A DNA stretch of 64,000 nt from Bugulina stolonifera. Its lineage: Eukaryota > Bryozoa > Gymnolaemata > Cheilostomatida > Bugulidae. How positions within the stretch are numbered: position 1 is the first letter of the stretch; each line of letters begins with the position of its first letter. Location: assembly GCA_935421135.1 (NCBI GenBank), contig OW285187.1:3906001-3970000 (forward strand), written 5' to 3'. A program made the translations under genes and the position numbers. A model generated the notes under the pieces. That model saw nothing but the letters and a program-made list of their open reading frames with translations. It did no database searches and had not been told where the DNA came from. Shown piece after piece: positions 35,501-46,955 of the stretch.

Positions 35501-38500
35501 TTGTGTAGGCATGCCAATTTGTTACCATTCTCAAAGTTTTTCAACTAGCAATTTACAAAACGATCGTTATACCTTTAGAAGGGAAACCAGGTGTAAGAGG
35601 GTCCCCACTGAAATCCATTATAGATCCCCTTTCGACCCCACTAGGGGGCAGGTACCAAGAATTGGGAAACGTCTCGTTAAAAGTAGCAGATTGTACTTTG
35701 TTAAAGTCAACGTTTTCTTCAGGATCATTGTAGATGATTACACCAACAGCACCGTGCTCTTGGGCTAGCTTCACCTACCGAGACATGCACAAGATTATCT
35801 GTAATTCTCTCTACCATAACATCAACCACAATTTACCTCTCTAAGGAGGGAAAGAGTGAAAAGGGATCAGTACAGGGCTGAGCTGTGCGAAAATACCTTT
35901 GGCAGGGAAGCCCATAGTGAGGGGGTCCCCCTTCTGAGTTGAAGTACCACCCCTCTCCACTCCAGATGGGGGCAGGTACCAACTGTTTGGGAATGTTTCA
36001 TTAAATGTAGGGCTAACACCATATACACTTTCCATTGGATCATTATATATAATAACATCAACAGCACCATTGTCCTGGGCAAACCGCACCTGCACCATAA
36101 ATAAAACATGCACACTGTAAGTGCTGTAGGCTATAATAGGTCCGGTGAAAGCGTACACTGTACAGTACCATATTGGGAGTTATTCCTCATGTATATGTTG
36201 ACATCCAAGAATGAGGGAGTTGCATTACAAGTGGGGACAAAACTTGACTGAATTAAACTATACAAATATAATGTGAAGCTCTTTTGGAAAATCACACACA
36301 TTTTTTTAAGACTTTAGATTTCCAAGAGTTCATAAGTTGCATTTTAACTCCATATTGTTGTAGGTTAGTCGATTCTTAAAGGAGAATGTATGAACAATAC
36401 ATTGTATTAGAAAAACAGTGAAATCAAACACTTAAAGGCAGGGTACACAGAAAGTCAGAAAATAGAACAGCAAAATTATTAAACATTTCGGGTTGGATTT
36501 ACATTTCAATTCCTAAAAGTAAAGCATATGGATGTACCAGGATTGCAGTATTCTAGTCATGCATACATACATGTACATGTATATTCAGTCTCTGTTGTCA
36601 CTGTATACAAATTACTGCATGTCATATACGTTACAAATATACATGAAAACATGAACATCCACTGCAAGTTAGTTCTTCTGTTTGAAGCATAGTATGTATG
36701 AACTCTATTGTCTAATAGAAGGGAAATCCTACCACAACATGAATTCACTCCTTTATCATGCTATGCTCTTTGCCAAAGTTGATATTTTATTCTCTCTTAT
36801 ATACTGGTCTATGGTATCAGTAGTTTTCTTACCTTATTCCCTCGGAATATTTTCCCATATCTACAGATAACTATAGAATCTGTCACATCTATACCAACAG
36901 TATTTTTAATGTAGTCGAAATCCTCTGCCCTGCAGTAGTTCACATAGTAAACTGTATCTCTCTACAACAAACAGTTATTCTGTAGCACCATAAACCGTTA
37001 CCTAGCTCTATAACATCATATGCATAATAGGAATCTAAGGGCTATTCGTATCATATACCTCCTCTGTGGCACCTTTAGCATATCCATTAAATGGTGGAAT
37101 AATCTCTGAAGGGTCTGCATTTGGTACAAGAATCTTCTCTACTTTCTGACTTTCAAACTCCACATCCCCAGCAGAATCCAATATAAACGCCTGGAATACG
37201 AGTAAAACATCAAGTATTTATATTGGTGAGGATTTTGTGAACCTTTAGTCACATGGATAATGAATATTATATTGATGTGTTGTTTACATGAAGACATCAC
37301 CCATAATTCCTTGTGCATTAGACAATATTCAATGTGGATGTGTGAGTAAAACAAACTGGAAGTTGTCTTCTCTTCCAATGGTTCACATTGATCCATGCTA
37401 TATGCAGCTATGTTAGTGGTAGCGCCCTCTCCAAAACAAAGTAGGCATTGGAGCTACAAACCTGATTTCTATTATTTTCATCTCCAGGATAGGAGAGTAG
37501 CACATTATATGTCTCTTTCTTAACGTCAAACCCGTAACTTTTCCATGTATCAGCCATCATATCTCCCAACTCATTGTTTCTAGCACTTCCTGCTAGATGC
37601 GGCTTTCTGCTATACTCCCTGTAATAATTGATAGGCAATGGTGTAGCTGTCTGCATTGTTGTATATATACATGTACATTGTAGATCTGCATGGATACTGC
37701 ATACCATATACATGTACAATAAATAGATTTATGTCATACTAATAATATATTATTGGTGTACTTATTAAGGCTGGAACGAATCCAAAAATCTTCGAATCTG
37801 ACGATTCCGATTCCTGACACCATGCAGATTCTCGATTCCGATTCCTAAACGATTCCGCGTGGAATTACTCGTTTTAACAAATTCAATATCTTTTGTCACC
37901 AAATAAACCATGTAATCAAACTGTATAAGCATATTTCATCTGCTATTCACTGTTAGTTTGTAGATGAGGACATTTTGTTCAACATTTTTTATTAATAATT
38001 AAATAATTTTATAAATAATTGCTACAAAAAATAACAAAAACTTTACCATGTTGGATTCGAACCTGAGCATTTTGGAACCGAGATTCGGAACCGTGCCTAA
38101 GGATTCGGAATCGGATCCGGATTCGTGGATTTGTCACAGCCTTAGTACTTATATGTGTACTATATGTGTATATATCTTGGTGATATTTGGGACTTTAGAC
38201 CCCTCCAGTAATGCTTAGAGTGCTTTGATGTAAGTATAGCATATTGTGTATAATGCTTAGCATGCTTATATACAAGTACAGTATAGCATGTACAATGTTT
38301 ACTGTGCTTATATGCAAGTATAATATAGCATTGTAACTTTTTGTGTGTGCCAGTACGAGTTTGAGCAAGAGGGAAGTCTAAGAGTGGTTGATTAGACTAA
38401 CTGAGTTTATGGCGACCTAGTTGACTGGCCTATAGATGTGAATTGTCTACCTGTACTTTAGAGCCAAAATATGCTTATCATCAATGCTATCCTAGGAATT

Positions 38501-41500
38501 CAGGCCTTTAGCCTCGAGGAACCTCAGCTAAAAGTATGCTAGTCTAGGGGAACTAATTCTGGCATTCTTGATAATATGTAGATGGAACTTTATTGAGCTC
38601 CAGCAGACAACTGAACAAACATAGGAAAATGTTTGACTTTTGTACTAATTCTATTTCCGGTGGTTTTTGGTAAAAAGGACAAGTAAAATTTATATGGGTA
38701 AATTGTATGGTGCATGTATTCAGGAATATAAAGTATCATTCTACACACTTTATAGCTTTAGAATATGTTGCAGGTATAAAATTTTACATAGTGTTTATGT
38801 GAAAACATACATTTAGATGATATATTATGTAATTGGAGTATATTCTATGGACCTATTGCATGCATGTGGGTGGAGATAAATTGAGAGTTCTGCTGTTCAT
38901 CTCTTTATTTATACTTTGAATTTCCGTGAATTTCTGTGCATATAGTGATATTTTCTAAGAATAATAATTAGACCTCGGGATATCTACACGGATTTCTACC
39001 TTATGTCTACCTTAGTGTTATAGCAATGTCCAAAGTTGAAGTTTTAACCCTAAATTTATTCCGTGCATTTTCGCTCCACTTACTACATAAGACCACTTGC
39101 ACACATTATATTAAAACAAATGAATATTTTGTGCTGCCATGTTTTGTCCAAAACATTTCGAAATAGTGGAAGGGTAGGTAGACCAACCTATCTCGTTAAA
39201 TGTTCATGTATATGTTGGAGTGGGGTTGACGTCCACATGCGCTCATCATACTTATAAGAGGTTAGAACTGGTCAAGTGTGAGTCAACCAATAATGTACAT
39301 AGTATGCCTATCAACCAATTGCTATACCAATCAGCTAATTCTCATCATCATAGTCTGATACTTGATTCATTTCAAGTAGCAACTTTTGATAAAATATTTA
39401 TTGCAGTGTCCAGATAAACTCATCCTAGGAAATGACACCTGACACATGGTCACCTCCCCTTCAATCACCTAGCAAACGGCCTTTTAAACTCCTTGAGCTG
39501 GGTTGAAAGGAACAGCTATAACAATTAAATCAAGCTATCTAATCCTATCCTGCCTCCATAATGCAACTTAGTGCCATTAGAAAAAAATATAGAGGGAACA
39601 ATTCCAATATACACCACCATCACTGGACTATTTAGAATGGCTATTCCATGATGTACCTGGTGTTGTTTAAATATGGGCGTAATAGAAGAGCAGGGTCAAC
39701 ACTTGTCCTCAAACTCATAGATAACAAGGCTATCATTATCAATAACAGTAATCGTATTATGATGATTGTGTTGATATGAGCAAATAACTAAGATTAATCC
39801 CCTCCTCATCCTATCTACAAGTGCTTCACATGCTACTCAAATATCTAGCCTCAGTACCAATATCTTGGACAGAGCCATCTCAGAGCAACAGTGAGGCTAA
39901 GCCAGACATCACTAAATATATTGTGGCTGTCGAGTATGATTGTGACATCATTTACCTGGCTACTTTCTTAATCTCTTCAGCAGAAGTAAAGTCAAACAGT
40001 TTCTTTCTATTCTCAGCATGTTTGGCAGAATCTGATTGGCTGGCAGTGCTGCCTGAGGAATCTGCAGAAGGTTTCGGTGTTGTAGTGGTGTCAGCAGATG
40101 TCAGCTGATTCTTTGTAACAAAGTGACCGATCAGTCCACCAATGATACACCCTGTGGGAAACAATAATTTACAATATTTTGAACATCATGCTGAATTTGC
40201 ACATACAATAAACATTATTATTGCATACACCATAGCACTTTCCTGTACAGATGTATAATATTTGTATTTGCCCTCTACAAACATCAAATCAAGCCCAATC
40301 ATTGCTAGACATCACAAGTCATGATAAAATAAATATATTGGATTGGCTAAGGACTGTGATGTGTGACTTTATTACTGTTACTCCCATCATGGGATGACTG
40401 TGTAGTTTGGTAATTAATAATTGTATTTATAACATGTAGTAAAACAATTGCCAGGCTTATTCTAAATATAAATGTACATGTAATACATTGTATATGATAC
40501 CATCTGCAAAAGTAATAGAATATACATATAAATAGTTGATCTAAATACCAAAAAGCAGGTCTAAGTAGCAACAAATACATTTTATAGAATACCAGACATA
40601 CTACTGATTACTATTATTATTTTAGAACTGTTGCAGATGCGACCCAGTGCTTGCTGCATTGTCAAGTGGGTGGGTACACTATAGTGGTTATATTGGCATC
40701 CCATATATAGGTCACTGAAACAGTATCAAGGGTGTCAGTCTAGCTTCTACAGCTGATACCCAATATCATGTTGACATAGACCAGGAATGATTATATTCTA
40801 TAGTTATACTGTCTCATCAAACTGGTTTGAGTGCAAACTGCAGCCATTTTGGAAGTAGAATACGGGTTGCTTATTGATCTCTTCTACTGCACATAGTATG
40901 TACATAATACACACATGTACACACATGTACGTACCCATATATACATGTACACACATGTACATGTACGTACCCATATATACATGTACACACATGTACGTAC
41001 CCATATGTACATAATACACACATGTACGTACCCATATATACATGTACACACATGTACGTACCCATATGTACATAATACACACATGTACGTACCCATATAT
41101 ACATGTACACACATGTACGTACCCATATATACATGTACACACATGTACGTACCCATATATACATGTACACACATGTACGTACCCATATATACATGTACAC
41201 ACATGCACATAGTTAAATATACATGTACACACATGTACGTACCCATATACATGTACACACATGCACATAGTTGAATATACATGTACACACATGCACGTAC
41301 CCATATATACATGTACACACATGTACGTACCCATATACATGTACACACATGCACATAGTATGTACATGTACACACATGTACGTACCCATATACATGTACA
41401 CACATGCACATAGTTAAATATACATGTACACACATGCACATAGTTAAATATACATGTACACACATGTACGTACCCATATACATGTACACACATGCACATA

Positions 41501-43559
41501 GTTGAATATACATGTACACACATGCACGTACCCACCTATACATGTACACACATGTACGTACCCATATACATGTACACACATGCACATAGTATGTACACGT
41601 ACACACATGTACGTACCCATATACATGTACACACATGCACATAGTATGTACATGTACACACATGTACGTACCCATATACATGTACACACATGCACATAGT
41701 TAAATATACATGTACACACATGCACATAGTTAAATATACATGTACACACATGCACGTACCCATATACATGTACACACATGCACGTACCCACATACATGTA
41801 TGATTTTATGATGAAAGTGAACAAACTATTTGCTAGAATTTCTCATATTATAATAAATAATAGTCTTAAACCTAGCTGGTATATAAGCCAGTTAGCTGTA
41901 TGATTACAAGATAGTTATATTCTGAGGAACGTATTTTACTAAAATCAGGAATTCTTTTTGATCTTGGGCATATTATATTACTATTAACTACTAGCAGTAC
42001 AATGTCAGGTTCATACAATGTTATTTATCTCCAGAATAGGTCAGAGTTTCCACAGCCATGGTAGGCATAATATAATACCTTCAAACCTCTCAGATACAAA
42101 TAGATGCTTAGATATAATAATTAAATACTTGATGAAGCATGAAATTTAAACATTATTGTGAAAAATAAAATCATTGCATCGTTTCCTGTTTTTCAACTGT
42201 TTTCAACTATCAGGTTTGGGACTAATGCTATTCACTACCGCTGTTCCCAGAGTTTTGCACCAGCGAATGGGTTAGAAACTCTTGGTTCATTTTGTGCAAG
42301 CGATTACGATGATTTGCTACTTTTTCTGCTCATGCTGTTTTACAAAAACGTTTACCAAAGTTCATAACTCTCCTTCATTTTATTTCTAAATTTGCAGAAT
42401 TATAATACGTAATAAAGCCAATTTTATTAAGAAATGGTAACAGTGTTTTCTTTTAGCTTATTTTTCAAGCAATTCAACTTAGACTTTATTGCAACATCTC
42501 ATTGACGATATGCAAAGTTGTCTTCTCTCCATTTTTCTCAGTGTTAAGAGAAGGAAACTTCAAGAGGATCCAGCTTTGGGCTAAGAGTTGTAACTGCAAT
42601 TCTTTGCTTTAGGTTAGTGGCATGAACTGAGTGATAACTACTCCTCCGTGTACATACATTATACGTATACTTTTGTGAATAATCTTGGAAACAATGTTCT
42701 TTTCCTCTAACAAAAAATATTTAAATACATCACAGTAATAAAATAATATAGCACTGACTCAGTGCTATGTTATTTTATTACTGTGATGTATTTAAATATT
42801 TTTTGTTAGAGGAAAAGAATATTGTTTCCAAGATTATTCACAAAAGTATACGTATAATGTACACTGAGGAGTAGTTATCACTCAGTTCATTTGTAGGACT
42901 AAGTAGAATAGTGTATGCTGTTGTTTCAATACAAACAAGCATGCGATTTGTTAGTTTTTACAGAATTCAAGCAAAATACACTGACAGCCAATGTCTATAT
43001 CACCTCAAGCAAACCAAGGAAGGAAATTTTTGAATAAAAATCCAAATTAATTAATTAGTTTTCATCAATATTCACCATTTTAATAACAGGTAACTTGGTG
43101 TAATCATTCCAAACTAACACATTATTATAATACACTGAGATCTAATCTGGGGATATGTACTGGATGTTACATTGCCACAGGTACTGCCTGTGCGTGAAAT
43201 TAGCATTTCATTGAAAATTGTTACAAAATTTGTTTAAACCGAGAGAACTAAAGAGGTCCCAGTGAAAGCAATGTAGATGTTAGACAAGTGTGACCATATT
43301 GTTAACCCTACTAATAATGACCAATTAAACTTGAATATTTCATTATTCAACAATTATACAATACATGTAATAATTATGATCCCCAGTGAACGTAATAAAT
43401 AGATACATAATAATATAATGAATAACTATAATAATTCTACATTTATATTAAAAGTAAAATGCGAAATAAAAACGTTGTTAGCCAAAATTTGATGTTTGAA
43501 TACTTACCAAGTGCCACGCCCACCACAGTACCAATAATGACAAATTTGTTGGTTCCCAT
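29501..43559 (-). CDS. NAALADase / glutamate carboxypeptidase II-like M28 peptidase, paralog A (768 aa)
   Basis: Type II membrane peptidase with an ectodomain that trims C-terminal residues from small peptides; human relatives cleave NAAG and folyl-polyglutamate. Minus-strand exons: 43508-43559, 39956-40151, 37462-37618, 37059-37190, 36833-36961, 35573-35774 (or alternative 35897-36089), 34998-35190, 34791-34876, 34552-34671, 34277-34359, 33334-33465, 32472-32560, 32144-32234, 31372-31645, 30831-30918, 30182-30274, 29724-29841, 29501-29572. All are in phase. Membrane span at residues 6-28 ([23 protein letters not shown]), then a Thr/Ser-rich stalk, PA domain, M28 core and TfR-like dimerisation domain. 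The five zinc ligands and the catalytic Glu are present: His in GNHRDAW, Asp in GATDAVAG, Glu-Glu in WDGEEYG, Asp in LNCDSGV, His in PLYHTSY. Human Lys699 and Asn257 of the glutamate pocket are replaced, so substrate may differ. Confidence 0.95.
29922..30060 (+). repeat. Degenerate triple repeat, about 45-bp unit
   Basis: ttagaagttgtcctctccca, ttagaagttatcctctctca and ttagaggttatcttctctct begin three successive units in an intron of gene A. They belong to the AGAAGTTGTCTTCT motif family. Confidence 0.7.
32580..32712 (+). repeat. Degenerate tcatataa(ta/ca) tandem repeat
   Basis: About seven variants of cagtcatataac/atagtcatataat in an intron of gene A. No coding content. Confidence 0.7.
33598..34085. 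repeat. Unclassified repeat element with ccaactccaac-rich ends
   Basis: The left part is rich in caactccaac words and the right part in the complementary gttggagt. The sequence tgtttacactacaccaa occurs twice, near 33695 and 33972. It looks like a nested or rearranged MITE in an intron of gene A. Boundaries and target duplication are unclear. Confidence 0.5.
35897..36089 (-). other. Alternative (probably mutually exclusive) PA-domain exon of gene A
   Basis: This 193-nt exon encodes [18 protein letters not shown] ... [15 protein letters not shown] ... [11 protein letters not shown]. It is a diverged copy of the exon 35573-35774 that lies 122 nt further downstream in the transcript. It has no stops, an acceptor tatggtgcag and a donor AAAG|gtattt. 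Both exons enter in phase 0 and leave in phase 1, so using both (395 nt) would shift the frame. Genes B and C show only one copy at this position. Confidence 0.85.
37766..38144. mobile_element. hAT-type MITE, 379 bp, exact 8-bp target duplication
   Basis: The element starts TAAGGCTGgaACgAATCC and ends GGATTTGTCACAGCCTTA, giving ~18-bp inverted repeats. It is flanked on both sides by gtacttat (37758-37765 and 38145-38152). No ORF. It sits in the intron between the second and third coding exons of gene A. Confidence 0.92.
40895..41803 (+). repeat. Minisatellite with about 30-bp units and higher-order structure
   Basis: About 30 units built on acatgtacacacatg followed by one of several tails: tacgtacccatat, cacatagttaaat, cacatagttgaat or cacatagtatgt. 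In the second half the order of tails repeats as a block of about eight units (~240 bp). It lies in intron 1 of gene A. Unit lengths near a multiple of 3 create long false ORFs on both strands. Confidence 0.95.
42622..42890. repeat. Large near-perfect inverted repeat (foldback), 269 bp
   Basis: Arms of about 130 bp (atgaactgagtgataactac ... and its complement ending at 42890) meet at gcactgactcagtgc near 42752. Only a few differences are seen, including a 4-bp indel. No coding content. It lies in intron 1 of gene A. Confidence 0.9.
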
Positions 43560-44125
43560 GTTTAGGCAGCGGAGGCGTAGTGTTTAGGAATGCAGACCAG
43601 TGCTGCCTATTGAAACTGATACCTAAGATAGTAGTGGCAGTATTTAGTAGCAGTATTTAGTAGTAATAGTGTACTTATTATACTATGAAGACATGTGCAG
43701 TATGCAGCTGTTCAATGTGTTCCATGTGTAACTCACTACATACAACTGGTGATCTATATTCTTATATTAGATTGAGGCCAGTATTATAACCTCAATTGCA
43801 ATTACAATAACACTAAGCACATGCTGTGACATCATTATAAACCTGTGCTCTACTGTTAAACCTGTCTGCTAAGGTAGTAATAGAGAGTTAGTCTGATGTT
43901 AGTAAGGGCTGCAGGCTAACAGTGGGTCTTCTCTAATAAGGTACAGATAAAACAGCATATGCTCACTACTGTTAGACATGAATATCATGTTATTATCTAC
44001 ATGTAGTCCAAGTCTCAAAGACCCCAGGCTATACGTTGCCTCATGTGGTACACATGTACAAAAGTGTTCTGTGACTGTGGATTTTGGATAGAACCTTCTA
44101 TCACCTAGTCAGTCGTAGAGCATCC
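43560..44125. other. Upstream region of peptidase gene A
   Basis: Non-coding. The start context is cctaaacATGGGA. No TATA box stands out. The promoter of gene A is expected here. Confidence 0.4.
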
Positions 44126-44332
44126 TGCTTCGAACCACTACCCATGTATAACCAGCATGAACTTCGAACCACTATCCATGTATAACCAGCATGAACTTCG
44201 AACCACTATCCATGTATAACCAGCATGAACTTCGAACCACTATCCATGTATAACCAGCATGAACTTTGAACCACTATCCATGTATAACCAGCATGAACTT
44301 CGAACCACTATCCATGTATAACCAGCATGAAT
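44126..44332 (+). repeat. 34-bp tandem repeat, about 6 copies
   Basis: Unit cgaaccactatccatgtata followed by accagcatgaactt, nearly identical in all copies (single c/t changes). It lies about 570 bp upstream of the gene A start codon. Confidence 0.95.
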
Positions 44333-45486
44333 GAGAGCACATGAATTTATTAGTTAGTACTTGGTATGTGTATTAATACAAATAGTGCTATTTTACTATT
44401 TTGGTATGTTGGTTGCTGCTAGAACATTGTAAAGCAAAACCTGCTGTTATTGATGGGAAAAAGTTAGGTACATGGAAATTATACACATTGTGTATTCGTT
44501 CACACTTTGAATTTCTAGAATGTGGTCATGTAAACAAACTAACATAAACTGTAAAAATATAATATATAATATATATAATGCATTCATATTATATAAATTT
44601 ATTTATAAGCAACCAAACCAAACTTGGTTTTGCATTATTTTGTAGAAATAGCCCCCCTCCTCGACTGAGGTTTGAACCAGACATTATACACCACCTAATC
44701 CCCCAGGACAGTGGACCTGCGTACTCTGTGGCTGCCTTGCTATATCAAGAGTTTGTCTATACTTTTTATGTTGTTGTTTTCTGCTTGACTTCAAGCAGTA
44801 AACAACAAACTTTGTAGATAATATTATTGGGAAGATATGTAACAACAACAACAATTACTATGTAGATAACATGTTTGTATAAATATTGCATCATAATCAT
44901 GAAAATCTGTGCTGGTAAGTATATGGTTACACATGGGTACATTTGTATATTGTGCATACCATATCTACATAACTAAGCATCAATGTTTGCATAGGCCTAG
45001 GGGAAGACTAAGCTACTATCTCATGGTAAAGTACAGCTGGTGTGATATCCATCTGACATAATATCGTTTTATTCATTCAAACTCCCTTTGACTGCATTTA
45101 GGAATATGTCACCATCAAGTTTTGTCATAACATATCAAGTTTCTAAGATTAATACAGTGGTGTATTATATAGCTCTATGAAAATCTTTAGTTTCCCTTTG
45201 ATCTGTATCTTACAGTATATTGGATATTGAATTACTACACCAAAATATAGACAAATACATTGCTTAGTACATGATATATAAACATCTGTATTATACTAAT
45301 CTATTAATATAATAATATGTAGAATATCAATAAATTTGGTTTAAAATGTAACTCTATGTAGAGTAACAACATGGACTCTGAGCTTTATAATGTACATGTG
45401 CTGTGTGATCTGCAAGGTACATGATGTATTTATTGTATTACTGTATATATTATGACTACATACTACTTAGAGATCATACATTACAT
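44333..45486. other. Intergenic region between genes A and B
   Basis: AT-rich and without a supported gene. The 79-codon ORF at 44578 and its antisense partner show no protein features. Confidence 0.5.
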
Positions 45487-46895
45487 GTACAGTATATAGA
45501 CTGTAATATAAGCACATAGCAGTCATACTTGTACAGTATTTATAGACTGTAGTATAAGCACATAGTAGTCATACTGTGCAGTATATAGACCAGGGATGCC
45601 TAAATGTGTCCCTAAGGGACACAGTGTCTCTTTGCATGGATTTTGGTGTCCCTTCATCTCTTCTCAAATTTTACAAGCAAACATGTCTTTTTGTGGCCGA
45701 GCAGCGAAAGCAATTACACTGCTCAAATTACAATCAAAAATAGAACACAATGCTAAAATATCCTCACATTTGAAAATTCCTAAATATTTATAGCTGACAT
45801 AGAAGCAGACTTTTTGTCAAAGATTTAAAACCTACAGGAAATTGATGGCCTGATTGACCTAACCACAATGCCAAGAGATGAAGACACAGTAAAGTGGAAA
45901 GCGCAGCTACCCCAACTTATCTAAAATTGCTGTCAAACTGATAACACTCTTTGGTAGCAAATTATTGTGTGAGAGTTTGTTCAGTCATCTGAACTATATT
46001 AAATGCAAAATCAGACAAGACTGGCTGACAAACATACCAGGCAGCTACTAAAAGAGACATAAACTTTATGATGATACAAGAGAAAGGACAATTCCATTTC
46101 ACCCACTAATAATTGTGTTCACAAGTGAATCATATAACATGCATAGAATATTCATTACAATTTTGATTTAATTTGCTGACAAATTTTTCTTTAATCTTGA
46201 TGCCGAATCAGATTAGGGAATATTTTCGCCGCGTTTCCACCACTCTTTGCCAGCGTGACGACTTTTTTCCACTGAACAGCACACACTAGCAACGTTTCCT
46301 CCATGAACGCAGTTTGGAGTCGTAGCATGTGTGCTAAGGCAGAAAATTATTCTTATACTTGTCACATTACAACAGCGATTCAATTTTGAATTTTAGGTTA
46401 CAGCCGAAAGTGTGGAATGGAATGGAGTCGGTAAAAACTTTGCTGACCAATCCGAAGCCAGTGTTATTGAAAGTGAAACGTAAAATATTAAACATGCTTG
46501 ATATCTGGCGAACCGAGCATTTTCGCTTAATTTTGTGACTGCCTGTCCCTCCACCGTCATTTCGCGGTGGCTAACAGCACGAAATTCGCTAGTCTGTTTC
46601 TACCTTTATTCTGTTTTGGTGTACTTCAAAAGTAGATAACTATTGCTGTTATACTTTGGTTAAAGCAAAGTCAAAAAATTTGCGTGTTATGCATGTAACT
46701 ATAAAATAACTCATTTTGTATCATAATAAAACTGCCCATTTAATAATCGCAATAAATGCAGCAGCAAAAAATAAGTGTCCCTTGCTCTGATCCGCTTTTA
46801 GAATTTGTCCCTTTTCACCAAAAAGTTTGGGCATCCCTGATATAGATTGTAGTATACGTAAGCACATAGCAGTCATGCTGTACAGTATATAGACT
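45487..46895 (+). repeat. 44-bp minisatellite split by a transposon
   Basis: The unit gtacagtatatagactgtag followed by tataagcacatagcagtcatact is present at 45487-45590 and resumes at 46840-46895. The interruption is exactly the hAT element 45591-46839. Confidence 0.85.
45591..46839 (+). mobile_element. hAT relic (GTF2IRD2/Charlie-like), 1,249 bp
   Basis: Ends are CAGGGATGCC and GGCATCCCTG, perfect 10-bp inverted repeats. The flanks atatagac and atatagat are an 8-bp target duplication with one mismatch. Plus-strand coding remnants include PNLSKIAVKLITLFGSKLLC followed by ESLFSHLNYIKCKIR at about 45913-46030, the hAT C-terminal dimerisation region, with stops around it. The N-terminal and catalytic parts are deleted, so it is non-autonomous. 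Confidence 0.88.
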
Positions 46896-46955
46896 TTAGT
46901 AATAAATGGTACTATTATAATAGTCCTCAAGCATGCAGGAACTTCAACAGAGCAG

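Noticed and set aside
40804..41824. Several long ORFs (up to 267 codons) rich in VHVCTCIYG repeats on both strands
   Set aside because: They are created by the 30-bp minisatellite, whose unit length keeps frames open. The composition is not protein-like and the array lies in an intron of gene A.
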